Below are positions 16,302-24,014 of a stretch of 64,000 bases of DNA, in pieces; position 1 is the stretch's first letter, and the number at the start of each line of letters is the position of its first letter. The stretch comes from UBA937 sp031549725 (GTDB taxonomy: Bacteria; Spirochaetota; Spirochaetia; Treponematales; Breznakiellaceae), in assembly GCA_031549725.1 (NCBI GenBank), contig JAVBPH010000042.1, positions 3,136 to 67,135 on the forward strand. Reading direction: 5' to 3'. The notes beneath the pieces were generated by a model. It ran no database searches. It saw only the letters and a program-made list of their open reading frames with translations, and had not been told where the DNA came from. A program made the position numbers and the translations under genes.

Positions 16302-16883
16302 ATGGAATTAGATAGAATTAAGACTCTTGTCCTTGTTTCTCTTATTTTCATGCTCCCCCTTTCCCTTTGTTTCGGAGGAGATGAAAGGTCCATGCCGGCG
16401 GAGGTTTACATCATCTTTGATAACTCCGTTTCCATGAAAGACAGCAAGGATGAAGCCGTGGCCTGGATTAATGAGCATGTGCTGGATCAGATACTTCAGT
16501 CAGGGGATTCACTTACCATCTGGTCTGTTGCGGACAAACCGGTCCTGGAATTTTCCGGCACCATCAGCAGCCCGGAAAAAATAGGTGAGGTTAAAAAAAT
16601 TCTGTCTTCCATAACCCCCAAGGACATCACGGGAAATTACCGGTCCGCCTTTGAAGAACTTCAAAGGAAAACGATTCCCAACCCCCGATATACCCTTTCC
16701 TATACTATCCTGATAACAGGACTGTCCGAAAAAACTACCTCCCTATCCGGTGCGGAGGCTGTGAATATTCTGAAATATTCCCGGTCAAAGGATTTTCCCG
16801 GATGGAAAGTTATGATCATAGGCCTGGGACTTGAACAGAGAGTAAAGACAGCTGCGGCTGCTTACATGAGTTCCCGGCAATAA
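16302..16883 (+). CDS. Secreted VWA-domain protein (TP0750-like by position)
   Basis: Extracytoplasmic von Willebrand factor A domain. Residues 1-26 are a signal peptide (TLVLVSLIFMLPLSLCFG). The MIDAS start DNSVS is present (about 40-44), with the Rossmann-like pattern EVYIIFD, DSLTIWSV, YTILITG and WKVMIIGLG; the third metal ligand, usually in LLTDG, reads LITGL, so the metal site may be incomplete. It diverges from cfpA, in the place where T. pallidum has VWA protein TP0750 (from memory). No Shine-Dalgarno precedes the ATG. Ligand and partner are unknown. Confidence 0.85.
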   Translation: MELDRIKTLVLVSLIFMLPLSLCFGGDERSMPAEVYIIFDNSVSMKDSKDEAVAWINEHVLDQILQSGDSLTIWSVADKPVLEFSGTISSPEKIGEVKKILSSITPKDITGNYRSAFEELQRKTIPNPRYTLSYTILITGLSEKTTSLSGAEAVNILKYSRSKDFPGWKVMIIGLGLEQRVKTAAAAYMSSRQ

Positions 16884-16978
16884 ATTACTCTATTGGTGTT
16901 CTAAGATTGATTGTTGGTTGGCTCCAAAAAATGGTTTTGGAGGTTTTCTGTTGCAACGGCAGGAGTTATTATTTATAA

Positions 16979-17950
16979 ATGATACAAAAAGCCCAGGATT
17001 TTATAAATAAATACACTTCATTTATTCTCAGTACCCACGAGGTCCCGGATGCCGACGGGATTGGGGCGGAGATACTGCTTGCTTATATCCTGAAAAAGCT
17101 GGGCAAAAAAGTAAAGATCATTAATGCCAATCCTATCCCGGCCAATTTCTCCTTTATGGATCCCAAAAAGATAACCGAATCCTGGAACCCGGCACAGCAC
17201 CAGTCCCTGCTGAAAAAATCATCCCTGATCATCCTGGATACTTCGGATGAATACAATATCGGCAGAATCCGGGATGAGGTGCTGCCCCACATTCTGGATG
17301 TAATGGTTATTGACCACCATGAATTAAACCCCATGAGTATCCTGGACGGTTATATCGATTCCACGGCGGCTTCCACCTCGGAAATGATCATGACCTTAGC
17401 CAGCGTTTTTAATATTGTCCCGGACAAGGCCAGTTCCAGCGCCGCCTTTGCCGGAATTGTGTATGACACGGGCTCTTTTGCTTACGCTAAAACCAGTACC
17501 AGCACCTTCAGATCCGCCCTGGCTTTAATGGAAACCGGCGTAAATCCCTACAAGATTTACCAGGAACTGTATGAAAGTGCCTCCACCGGTGCGGTAATTC
17601 TGCAGAAAATCGTACTGTCCACCCTGGAAATGCACGCCGGCGGACAGATTGCCGTCCAGGTTTTACGGAAGGAGGACCTGGAATCCACCGGGACCACCAT
17701 CGAAGATGCGGAAGGATTTATCAATCTTCCCCTCAAAAGCAAGGAAGTAAAGGTTTCGATATTGATAAAACAAAACAGCCAGGGGCTTATCCGCTGTTCC
17801 CTGCGTTCAAAGGGTACCGTTAATGTATCCAAGATAGCCCAGAATTTCAGCGGAGGGGGCCATGCCACCGCGGCGGGATTTAAAAGCAATCTAAGTATTG
17901 AAAAAACTCTGGAAAACCTGTTAAATAAAGTGAAGAGTGTCCTGGAATAA
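16979..17950 (+). CDS. DHH/DHHA1 phosphoesterase (NrnA-like)
   Basis: Predicted manganese-dependent phosphoesterase of the NrnA/oligoribonuclease family, acting on short oligonucleotides, pAp or cyclic-dinucleotide breakdown products. The DHH domain shows PDADGIGAE (24-30), LDTSD (87-90) and the signature IDHHE (111-115); the C-terminal DHHA1 domain ends with SGGGHATAAGF. The 323 residues are the normal length. Start is the ATG at 16979; the Shine-Dalgarno is poor. The stop is followed after two bases by the pallilysin-like gene, implying one transcript. Substrate choice within the family cannot be read from sequence. Confidence 0.9.
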   Translation: MIQKAQDFINKYTSFILSTHEVPDADGIGAEILLAYILKKLGKKVKIINANPIPANFSFMDPKKITESWNPAQHQSLLKKSSLIILDTSDEYNIGRIRDEVLPHILDVMVIDHHELNPMSILDGYIDSTAASTSEMIMTLASVFNIVPDKASSSAAFAGIVYDTGSFAYAKTSTSTFRSALALMETGVNPYKIYQELYESASTGAVILQKIVLSTLEMHAGGQIAVQVLRKEDLESTGTTIEDAEGFINLPLKSKEVKVSILIKQNSQGLIRCSLRSKGTVNVSKIAQNFSGGGHATAAGFKSNLSIEKTLENLLNKVKSVLE

Positions 17951-17952
17951 CC

Positions 17953-19470
17953 ATGAATAAGCAGATCATCAAAATTATTACTCTTGTAACGTTTATTGCC
18001 ATCGGGCTGATTATTGTAGCGCTGATCATTATCCCTGATGTAATTTTTAATTCGCCCAAAAATGAAACATACCAGACCAGGGTAATTATTCCCAGAACCA
18101 TGTCCGCCAACGAAAACTCGGTCACCGAAAACAATTCCGAGAGAATGGCCTACGAAGACAACACCATGGCAAAGGTATCCCTGAATGACGGTGAATTTCT
18201 GCTGGCGGTGATTACCCAGAATTTTGACGAAGATCCCCAGGAAGAACAGATCATTGCGTACAGAAAACCCGCAGAGGTTGATAGTCCCGTATACATATCG
18301 TATATCGATTTTGATGATAATACCGGCTCCTACCGCCGGGTTTGGGATACCGCCACCATCGTCACCAAGGCGGGAACCCTAAACATTTATACCAACGATA
18401 TGATCGGAGACCGGAGCCTGTGCCTGAATGTTTTGGGCATGAATACCGCGGGGGAACAAACCCTGACTATTTTCAGGAAGAATCCCGCCCCGGCCAGCAG
18501 CCAGGAGCTTTTTTATAAGATCAGCGAGCTCAGCATTGACGGCTCAATAGTAATAAAAGAAGTTCCCAGAACCACCGCTTACCAGATTATGTTTTCCCGG
18601 GGGGCTAGTTATTCCGTGGCAACCTATGGCAGGGACTACGATTCTTCAAATATCATGGATCAGATTGAGACCACCTATTCCTATAATCCGGTCAACGGGC
18701 TTTACGAACGGGCCGGGGTGGCTAAAATTCCGGGAACCCAGATAGAACAGCGTCAGGTCAGGGAATTGTTAAGCGGTTCCACGGATAAATTCGAATCCTT
18801 TATCAATGGTCTTTGGTATTTTGTTTCCCCCCAGGGAACCCTGAATAATGACCAGTTTATTTATTTTGATCCTGAAAAAAGGGAAATCATTTTTCACGGG
18901 GAGGAAACCTATCAGGTTTTCCTCTGGCAGACATCCACCGCCACCAGGTATGGAATCCACATTGGCAGCCAGAACAGCAGCGTATCCACTTTAAGAAGGA
19001 CCATTGCGATTGAACTTGAATCCCTGGAAAGTGTCCGTATCTCCGTTTATGAGGATGTCAAACTGAAAATTGGTGTTTCCACTCCCTGGAACGGAACCTA
19101 CAGAAAAGCAAATAAAACGGAACTGCCCGATATCAAGCAGGAACCCATCATGCCCCATTTTGACGGGAGTTATGAAGGATACATTGGAAAATTTACCTTT
19201 TCCCAAAACGGAAACTACCAGCTGCTGAGGGGAACCAGTTTCCAGGAAGGAAAATACGCCTTTTTTAAAATTGATGATACGGAGCTCCTGGAATTACGCC
19301 CCCAGAATCTGCCCGGCCTGGGCCGGGATTTATACCGGATAGAAAGAACCCCAAAAACCGGGGATATTTCATCCGCCGGCGAGCTGACCCTGCACCGGGT
19401 CAAAATGGGAACCAAGGGTATCCAGGAACTCCACGAAGCGGCAATATCCCTGACGAAATCGGCGGAATAA
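17953..19470 (+). CDS. Long pallilysin (TP0751)-family membrane-anchored protein without HEXXH
   Basis: Extracytoplasmic protein with one N-terminal anchor (residues 7-30). Residues 75-260 are a beta-rich region of unknown function. Residues about 283-385 resemble the T. pallidum pallilysin/adhesin TP0751 as I recall it: FINGLWYFV, FDPEKREIIF, SSVSTLRRTIAIELES and VYEDVKLKIGVSTPWNGTYRK. Where pallilysin has HEVIH this protein reads LESVR (358-362), so zinc-protease activity is not expected. The 505 residues are about twice the pathogen protein. It follows the DHH gene by two bases and ends at a repeat array. Family assignment rests on my own visual alignment. Confidence 0.75.
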   Translation: MNKQIIKIITLVTFIAIGLIIVALIIIPDVIFNSPKNETYQTRVIIPRTMSANENSVTENNSERMAYEDNTMAKVSLNDGEFLLAVITQNFDEDPQEEQIIAYRKPAEVDSPVYISYIDFDDNTGSYRRVWDTATIVTKAGTLNIYTNDMIGDRSLCLNVLGMNTAGEQTLTIFRKNPAPASSQELFYKISELSIDGSIVIKEVPRTTAYQIMFSRGASYSVATYGRDYDSSNIMDQIETTYSYNPVNGLYERAGVAKIPGTQIEQRQVRELLSGSTDKFESFINGLWYFVSPQGTLNNDQFIYFDPEKREIIFHGEETYQVFLWQTSTATRYGIHIGSQNSSVSTLRRTIAIELESLESVRISVYEDVKLKIGVSTPWNGTYRKANKTELPDIKQEPIMPHFDGSYEGYIGKFTFSQNGNYQLLRGTSFQEGKYAFFKIDDTELLELRPQNLPGLGRDLYRIERTPKTGDISSAGELTLHRVKMGTKGIQELHEAAISLTKSAE

Positions 19471-19478
19471 AATTCTAC

Positions 19479-19990
19479 ATCACAGGTGGTTTCGAGAACC
19501 TCAACCACCGGGCATCTTCGGCCCCTGAGGTTCCCGAAGGGACCTGCGAAGAAAAAAGCTTCCCTATCACAGGTGGTTTCGAGAACCTCAACCACCGGGC
19601 ATCTTCGGCCCCTGAGGTTCCCGAAGGGACCTGCGAAAAAAAACTTCCCTATCACAGGTGGTTTCCAGGACCTCAACCGCCGGGCATCTTCGGTCCCTGA
19701 GGTTCCCGAAGGGACCTGCGAAGAAAAAAGCTTCCTTATCACAAGTGGTTTCGAGAACCTCAACCACCGGGCATCCTCGGCCCCTGAGGTTCCCGAAGGG
19801 ACCTGCGAAGAAAAAAGCTTCCTTATCACAGGTGGTTTCGAGAACCTCAACCACCGGGCATTTGCGGCCCCTGAGGTTCCCGAAGGGACCTGCGAAGAAA
19901 AAAGCTTCCTTATCACAGGTGGTTTCGAGAACTTCAACCACCGGGCATCTTCGGTCCCTGAGGTTCCCGAAGGGACTAGTGAAAAAATAT
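19479..19990. repeat. Tandem array of six ~87 bp double-hairpin units (family 3, array 1)
   Basis: Units begin at 19479, 19566, 19651, 19738, 19825 and 19912, with period 85-87. Each has hairpin 1, GGTGGTT-TCGAGAACCTC-AACCACC, a short spacer, hairpin 2, GGTCCCT-GAGGTTCCCGA-AGGGACC, and a purine tail with GAAGAAAAAAGCTT. The two 11-base loops are complementary at 10 of 11 positions. The array fills the gap between the convergent genes ending at 19470 (+) and 20009 (-). A period divisible by three leaves long spurious frames open on both strands. There is no T run after the stems, so these are not ordinary intrinsic terminators. Confidence 0.95.
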
Positions 19991-20008
19991 CCTTTTTGGA
20001 GATCTTAA

Positions 20009-20977
20009 TTATTCCTGGAAAACCGGGAAAGATTCAAATCCCGCATCTTTTAATCTCAGGATAGTCTGGTTTGGGTTTGAACCGGGAAGAACCGTCACCT
20101 GCCAATAGGTATTTCCGGAAACCTGTTTCTGGGAAGTTGTTCCGGTAAACCCCTTCGCTTTTAGGCGGTCCACCATAGCTTTTGCATTTTCCTGCTGGCC
20201 GTACAGACCAACCTGGATCAGCACGGGGGTATCATTTTCAGGTTTTTTTTCTTCGGTTCTGGCATTTGCGGGTACTTCCGCCAGAGAGGTTTTTTCAGGG
20301 GTTGTAAGGGTTATTTGTTCCCGGCCGGGAAAGAAAATCCACATGGGGGTAGGCGCGGATGTTATGCCCGCATTCGTTCCCTGGGCAAGCAGAGCCTCCG
20401 GGCTTTTTGGAAAGCCCGAGATAAGTTTTGTTTTATAATTGTCGCTGCCGGAAATTTTCCAGAGCAGGTAGTAAGCTCCCGGATAAAAGGAAACATACTC
20501 GGGGTTATCCAAAAAAGCAAACAATACGGGAAAACCCTTTTCCCCATCCCGGAGGACTTCTATTTGGGCCGCCAGATACCGGGCATCCCTCAGGTTTCCC
20601 GCATCCCTGCCGGTGAGAAGCACCGTTTTTACATTTGCATCCGCCTTGGCATATTCACCCATGGCTGCAAAGCAGGCGGCACTCCTTAAAAGAGCATCGT
20701 CATCCCGTTTACCCTGTTCTGCAAAAGCTGCCTGATTCCAGGTCTGGGCAGCCTCTTCAATATTTCCGGTCATTTCCAGCAGCCGGGCCTTTTCATTCAG
20801 GGCTCCCCGTTTGGCATCACCGCCGGCTTTGGTATCCTGGATTATGGCGTCCAGCCGCTGAAGCTCGGAAGCCAGGGACCCCGCAGGACCATGGGTCTGG
20901 GCGGTCAGCACCGGAGAAATAAATAATATAATAGAAATAAAAAACGGTATAAAAGCCCGGGGCTTAATCAATCCCAT
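20009..20977 (-). CDS. Periplasmic SPOR-domain protein with TPR-like region
   Basis: SPOR domains bind peptidoglycan stripped of stem peptides, typically at division sites. Residues 1-26 are a signal peptide (FIPFFISIILFISPVLTA). Residues 30-190 are helical and TPR-like (ARLLEMTGNIEEAAQTWNQA, AACFAAMGEYAKADANVK). A Pro/Thr linker leads to the SPOR domain at about 248-322 (VLIQVGLYGQQENAKAMVDR ... YWQVTVLPG). The start overlaps the end of the upstream LapA-like gene by 14 bases, indicating coupled translation. Function in division or envelope maintenance is inferred from the domain. Confidence 0.88.
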   Translation of the reverse strand: MGLIKPRAFIPFFISIILFISPVLTAQTHGPAGSLASELQRLDAIIQDTKAGGDAKRGALNEKARLLEMTGNIEEAAQTWNQAAFAEQGKRDDDALLRSAACFAAMGEYAKADANVKTVLLTGRDAGNLRDARYLAAQIEVLRDGEKGFPVLFAFLDNPEYVSFYPGAYYLLWKISGSDNYKTKLISGFPKSPEALLAQGTNAGITSAPTPMWIFFPGREQITLTTPEKTSLAEVPANARTEEKKPENDTPVLIQVGLYGQQENAKAMVDRLKAKGFTGTTSQKQVSGNTYWQVTVLPGSNPNQTILRLKDAGFESFPVFQE

Positions 20978-21299
20978 AATTACCCTGATTAATATCGGTA
21001 ACTATTTCCTTGTCTTTTTTGCCCCATTTTTTTTGTTCCGGTTTAGGGCCTTCAATTGAGCCGTTCCCGGAATCTTTTCCATCCGGACCTTTGGACTTTT
21101 TCTTTAGCCTGAATGAAATTGCCAGGGGAAGCGCACAGAGCATGCCAAAAATAAATGAAGAAAAAGCGGTAAGATACACCGGGACATTGTCAAAATGCAC
21201 AAATCCGAATGAGATATTGCAGCTATTTTCCAGGTTAAACCCGATAAAAATAAGGAAAACTGCAAACAGAAGAATAAATCCAATCAGTCTCCAGGGCAT
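20964..21299 (-). CDS. LapA-like (DUF1049) two-helix membrane protein
   Basis: Small inner-membrane protein. Two hydrophobic segments (residues 4-21, LIGFILLFAVFLIFIGFN, and 41-62) separate a short periplasmic stretch from a charged cytoplasmic tail of 45 residues rich in Lys, Gly and Glu. The N-L-E-N after helix 1 is the usual LapA/DUF1049 pattern; in other bacteria LapA works with LapB in lipopolysaccharide assembly control, but treponemes lack classical LPS, so the role is open. It lies upstream of, and overlaps, the SPOR gene. ATG at 21299 is the only early start. Confidence 0.8.
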   Translation of the reverse strand: MPWRLIGFILLFAVFLIFIGFNLENSCNISFGFVHFDNVPVYLTAFSSFIFGMLCALPLAISFRLKKKSKGPDGKDSGNGSIEGPKPEQKKWGKKDKEIVTDINQGNYGID

Positions 21300-21353
21300 T
21301 TTTAAACTCCATTAAAACAGGCAGCTTTTAAAAGCATGCCAGGAATGTATTGA

Positions 21354-21438
21354 GGAACAGCTTTTCATTTCGTTTTTTAAAAACGAAAAAAGCTGTTCCG
21401 GGGAATCTTAAAAATCTGACCGAGTTTTTAAAGATTCC
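21354..21438. repeat. Pair of long hairpins between miaB and the LapA-like gene
   Basis: Hairpin 1 (21354-21399) is GGAACAGCTTTT / AAAAGCTGTTCC with an inner TCGTTTTT / AAAAACGA stem. Hairpin 2 (21402-21438) is GGAATCTT..., loop sequence TCTGACCGAG, then ...AAGATTCC. On the minus strand hairpin 2 has the loop-side sequence AAAACTCGGTCAG, close to the AAAACTCGGTTAG of family 1 copies at 29541 and 63872. They may end the miaB transcript or belong to the family 1 repeat class. The rest of this 240-base gap shows nothing else. Confidence 0.6.
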
Positions 21439-21539
21439 TGGACGTTTTCCGGATAACCATACACGGAATTTCCATCCTATGCTTGTCCTGAGGAAACACT
21501 GATTGGCCGCATATTGCAGCCGGTTTAATCAGCGGTTCC

Positions 21540-22862
21540 CTAAGGAACGGATACCAGTTCTTTTGCCCGGAAGGTATTTCCCTTCAGGCTTGCAAGGTTT
21601 ACCCTGGCAAAGGAACCTATGAGGGAAGCATCACCGGGGAACACCACCATTTCATCCCTTTCCGTTCTTCCTATTAATTCATCGGCATTTTTCCGGGAAA
21701 ACCCGTCAACTAATACTATTTCTTCCAACCCAACCCGGGTCTTTAATAATTGTAAAGTATGGGACAACTGTAATTCAATTACCCGGGCTAATCTTCCGCG
21801 TTTTACGGTTTCCGGGATCCGGTCCGGCAGTTTATACGCCTCGGTTCCCTCCCGGGGATTGTAATGGTACATATAAGAATAAAGGAATTTTACTTCCTCC
21901 ATCAGGGTAAACACGGTTTCCACATCATCCTCGGTTTCCCCGGGAAACCCGATCAGGATATCCGTGGAAAGGGAGATGTCCGGCATGGCCTCCCGGATTT
22001 CCGCCACCAGTTCCAGGTACCGTTCCCGGGTGTAACGCCGGTTCATCCTTTCAAGAATGGCATTGGAACCGTGCTGAACACAGAGGTGAAGGTGTCTGCA
22101 AAATACCCGGTTCTCCGCCATGACCTTAATAGCCCTGGATGATAAATCCTTGGGATGGCTGGAAAGAAACCGGACCCATTCAATAGAAAGGTCCTGGACT
22201 TCTTCGGCAACTATTTCCAGGAGATCCGGAAAGTCGGTCCGTTTTCCGTTTTCTTCCCAAAGATATGAGTTTACATTCTGTCCCAACAGGGTGATTTCCC
22301 TGACTCCCCTTTCCGAAAGGAGCCGAAGCTCTTCCTTTATGGATTCCGGAGACCGGGACACTTCCCTGCCCCGGACATAGGGCACAATACAATAGGAACA
22401 AAAATTGTTGCACCCATGCATGATGGGCACAAAACTCCGGAACTGGCCATCCTCCAGGTGGGATGATGAAAATGCAAAGACCGGTTTTTCACCGGTCTGT
22501 TCCAGGATTTTCCCCTGTTCCGCCGCATCCAGAATGAGGGGGAACAGGGACCGGGACCGGGTCCCCATAACATAATCCACCGCTTTAATCTTTTGCTTAA
22601 GACTATCCCCCAGCCGTTCCGCCATGCAGCCCGCCACCACCAGGGTAAAGGGGCGTTTCTTTTTCTGCGCCTCGTAATGGGCAAGCCTTCCCATTACCCT
22701 GGTTTCAGCGGTAAGTCTTACGGAACAGGTATTAATTACTATTAAATCGGCGGTATCCCCGCCGCCGGCGGGGGTCCAGCCTTTTTCGGCCAATACCAGA
22801 CCCAGCGCAGCGGATTCCGCGGAGTTCATCTGGCAGCCATAGGTTTCAAAAAAATACGTCAC
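21540..22862 (-). CDS. miaB: tRNA-2-methylthio-N6-dimethylallyladenosine synthase
   Basis: Radical-SAM enzyme methylthiolating i6A37 in tRNAs reading UNN codons. N-terminal cluster cysteines are C10 (YGCQMN), C46 (NTC) and C79 (GC); the radical SAM motif CNNFCSYC gives C151, C155 and C158; a TRAM domain closes the protein (LVDGFSRKNADELIGRTE). The 440 residues are normal. The start overlaps the stop of the upstream membrane gene by four bases (ATGA), so it is translated from the folD-folE2 transcript. With mtaB and rlmN this window encodes three radical-SAM RNA-modifying enzymes. Confidence 0.97.
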   Translation of the reverse strand: MTYFFETYGCQMNSAESAALGLVLAEKGWTPAGGGDTADLIVINTCSVRLTAETRVMGRLAHYEAQKKKRPFTLVVAGCMAERLGDSLKQKIKAVDYVMGTRSRSLFPLILDAAEQGKILEQTGEKPVFAFSSSHLEDGQFRSFVPIMHGCNNFCSYCIVPYVRGREVSRSPESIKEELRLLSERGVREITLLGQNVNSYLWEENGKRTDFPDLLEIVAEEVQDLSIEWVRFLSSHPKDLSSRAIKVMAENRVFCRHLHLCVQHGSNAILERMNRRYTRERYLELVAEIREAMPDISLSTDILIGFPGETEDDVETVFTLMEEVKFLYSYMYHYNPREGTEAYKLPDRIPETVKRGRLARVIELQLSHTLQLLKTRVGLEEIVLVDGFSRKNADELIGRTERDEMVVFPGDASLIGSFARVNLASLKGNTFRAKELVSVP

Positions 22863-23230
22863 GATCTTGCTTTGAGACCCCTCAAAAATTGTATTCCCTT
22901 CCAGATACCAATGCCAAAAAGTCCTATGGTGGCGGCTCCCAGGAGGAACCCCGCAAATCCCTTAAATATCTCGACCTTTGAAAGGATAAACATACCCCCC
23001 GCAGCGGCAATAACAATTCCCGCTTTTTTATCATCCGGGTCCTTTGAAATAAGGGCTCCCAGTCCGATGATGGCTGCAATGGCACCCAGGGTTATACCCA
23101 GCCAGGCCGGCAATGCTCCCACGATAAGCAGGATCACACCCCCTGCAAGACATCCGATAGCGGTAACCCCCTGCTTTGCCAGCACGTTGGTTGGGGTGTA
23201 CCCATCCTTCTGGGGTACTAAATCACCCAT
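22859..23230 (-). CDS. Small membrane protein, three or four helices
   Basis: Unknown function. After a 20-residue polar N-terminus, hydrophobic Gly/Ala/Ile-rich segments occupy about 20-37, 41-59, 70-83 and 88-112, with a basic C-terminus (LRGLKARS). A single charged loop SKDPDDKK separates segments 2 and 3. AAGGAG seven bases upstream supports the ATG. It overlaps folE2 upstream by eight bases and miaB downstream by four, so it is fully embedded in the operon. No transporter motif is visible. Confidence 0.8.
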   Translation of the reverse strand: MGDLVPQKDGYTPTNVLAKQGVTAIGCLAGGVILLIVGALPAWLGITLGAIAAIIGLGALISKDPDDKKAGIVIAAAGGMFILSKVEIFKGFAGFLLGAATIGLFGIGIWKGIQFLRGLKARS

Positions 23231-24014
23231 GTTCTTTCTCCTTGTGCGAATCGTATGTTACCGACGCAAACGCACTATGATTATGGATACTCTCAAAATT
23301 CTCCGCCTCCACCTTGAAGCGCGGGAATCGACCTTGAGTCTTTATTTCAATATACACATCTCTCACCAAATCTTCAACAAACTTGGGATTGTCATAGGCC
23401 TTTTCGGTAATGTATTTTTCATCCTCCCGTTTCAGCAGGGAATATACCGGGCTGGATGCGGAGGCTTCGACGGTTTCAATCAGATCCTCAATCCAGAAGA
23501 AGGGTCCCAATTCAACTTCCACCTTAACAATTCCCCGCTGATTGTGGGCTCCCCGGTCACTGATCAGTTTTGAACAAGGGCAAACCGTGGTTACCGGCAC
23601 CGCCACGGATACGGTAAAATGGTTTCCCTTCCCGTTGACCGATCCCTGATATGCGCATTCATAGGACATCATGCCCGGAAAACCCGTCACCGGCGCTTTC
23701 TTTTCGATAAAATACGGGAAAACCATCCGGCCAAAGGCTGATTCAGCTTCCAGGTCGGTTCTGATTTCCCGGAGCATTTCAAGGAATTTCGGCATGGATA
23801 GGTCCGCCCGGTACCGGTGAAAAATCTCGATAAACCGGCTCATGTGGGTTCCCTTAAAATGATGGGGCAGGTCCGCAAACAGATCCACCCGGCCGGTGGT
23901 ATGCTGGATCCGGTTCACCTTATCCAAAACCTGGATGGGATATTCCAGCCCTTTAACCCCCACCTTTTCCAGGGGAACATCCCGGTCATCCTGCTGATTC
24001 TGAACATCTATCAT
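23223..24014 (-). CDS. folE2: GTP cyclohydrolase FolE2
   Basis: Opens GTP to 7,8-dihydroneopterin triphosphate, the first step of folate (and pterin) synthesis, in the cytoplasm. The 263 residues match the FolE2 (COG1469) class, which uses varied metals rather than strictly zinc. Signature segments are GVKGLEYPIQVLD, HFKGTHMSRF and TTVCPCSKLISDRGAHNQRG, containing the catalytic/metal cysteine. The start overlaps folD by four bases (ATGA). Pairing with folD puts synthesis and use of folate carriers on one transcript. Confidence 0.96.
   Translation of the reverse strand: MIDVQNQQDDRDVPLEKVGVKGLEYPIQVLDKVNRIQHTTGRVDLFADLPHHFKGTHMSRFIEIFHRYRADLSMPKFLEMLREIRTDLEAESAFGRMVFPYFIEKKAPVTGFPGMMSYECAYQGSVNGKGNHFTVSVAVPVTTVCPCSKLISDRGAHNQRGIVKVEVELGPFFWIEDLIETVEASASSPVYSLLKREDEKYITEKAYDNPKFVEDLVRDVYIEIKTQGRFPRFKVEAENFESIHNHSAFASVTYDSHKEKEHG

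Noticed and set aside
19479..19990. CRISPR array
   Set aside because: Units are nearly identical over their whole length with no variable spacers, and no cas gene is present.
19215..20064. Long open frames on both strands across the repeat array (up to 240 codons)
   Set aside because: The unit length of 87 is divisible by three, so any stop-free phase stays open. The peptides are simple repeats of the DNA unit, have no start signals, and overlap real genes at both edges.
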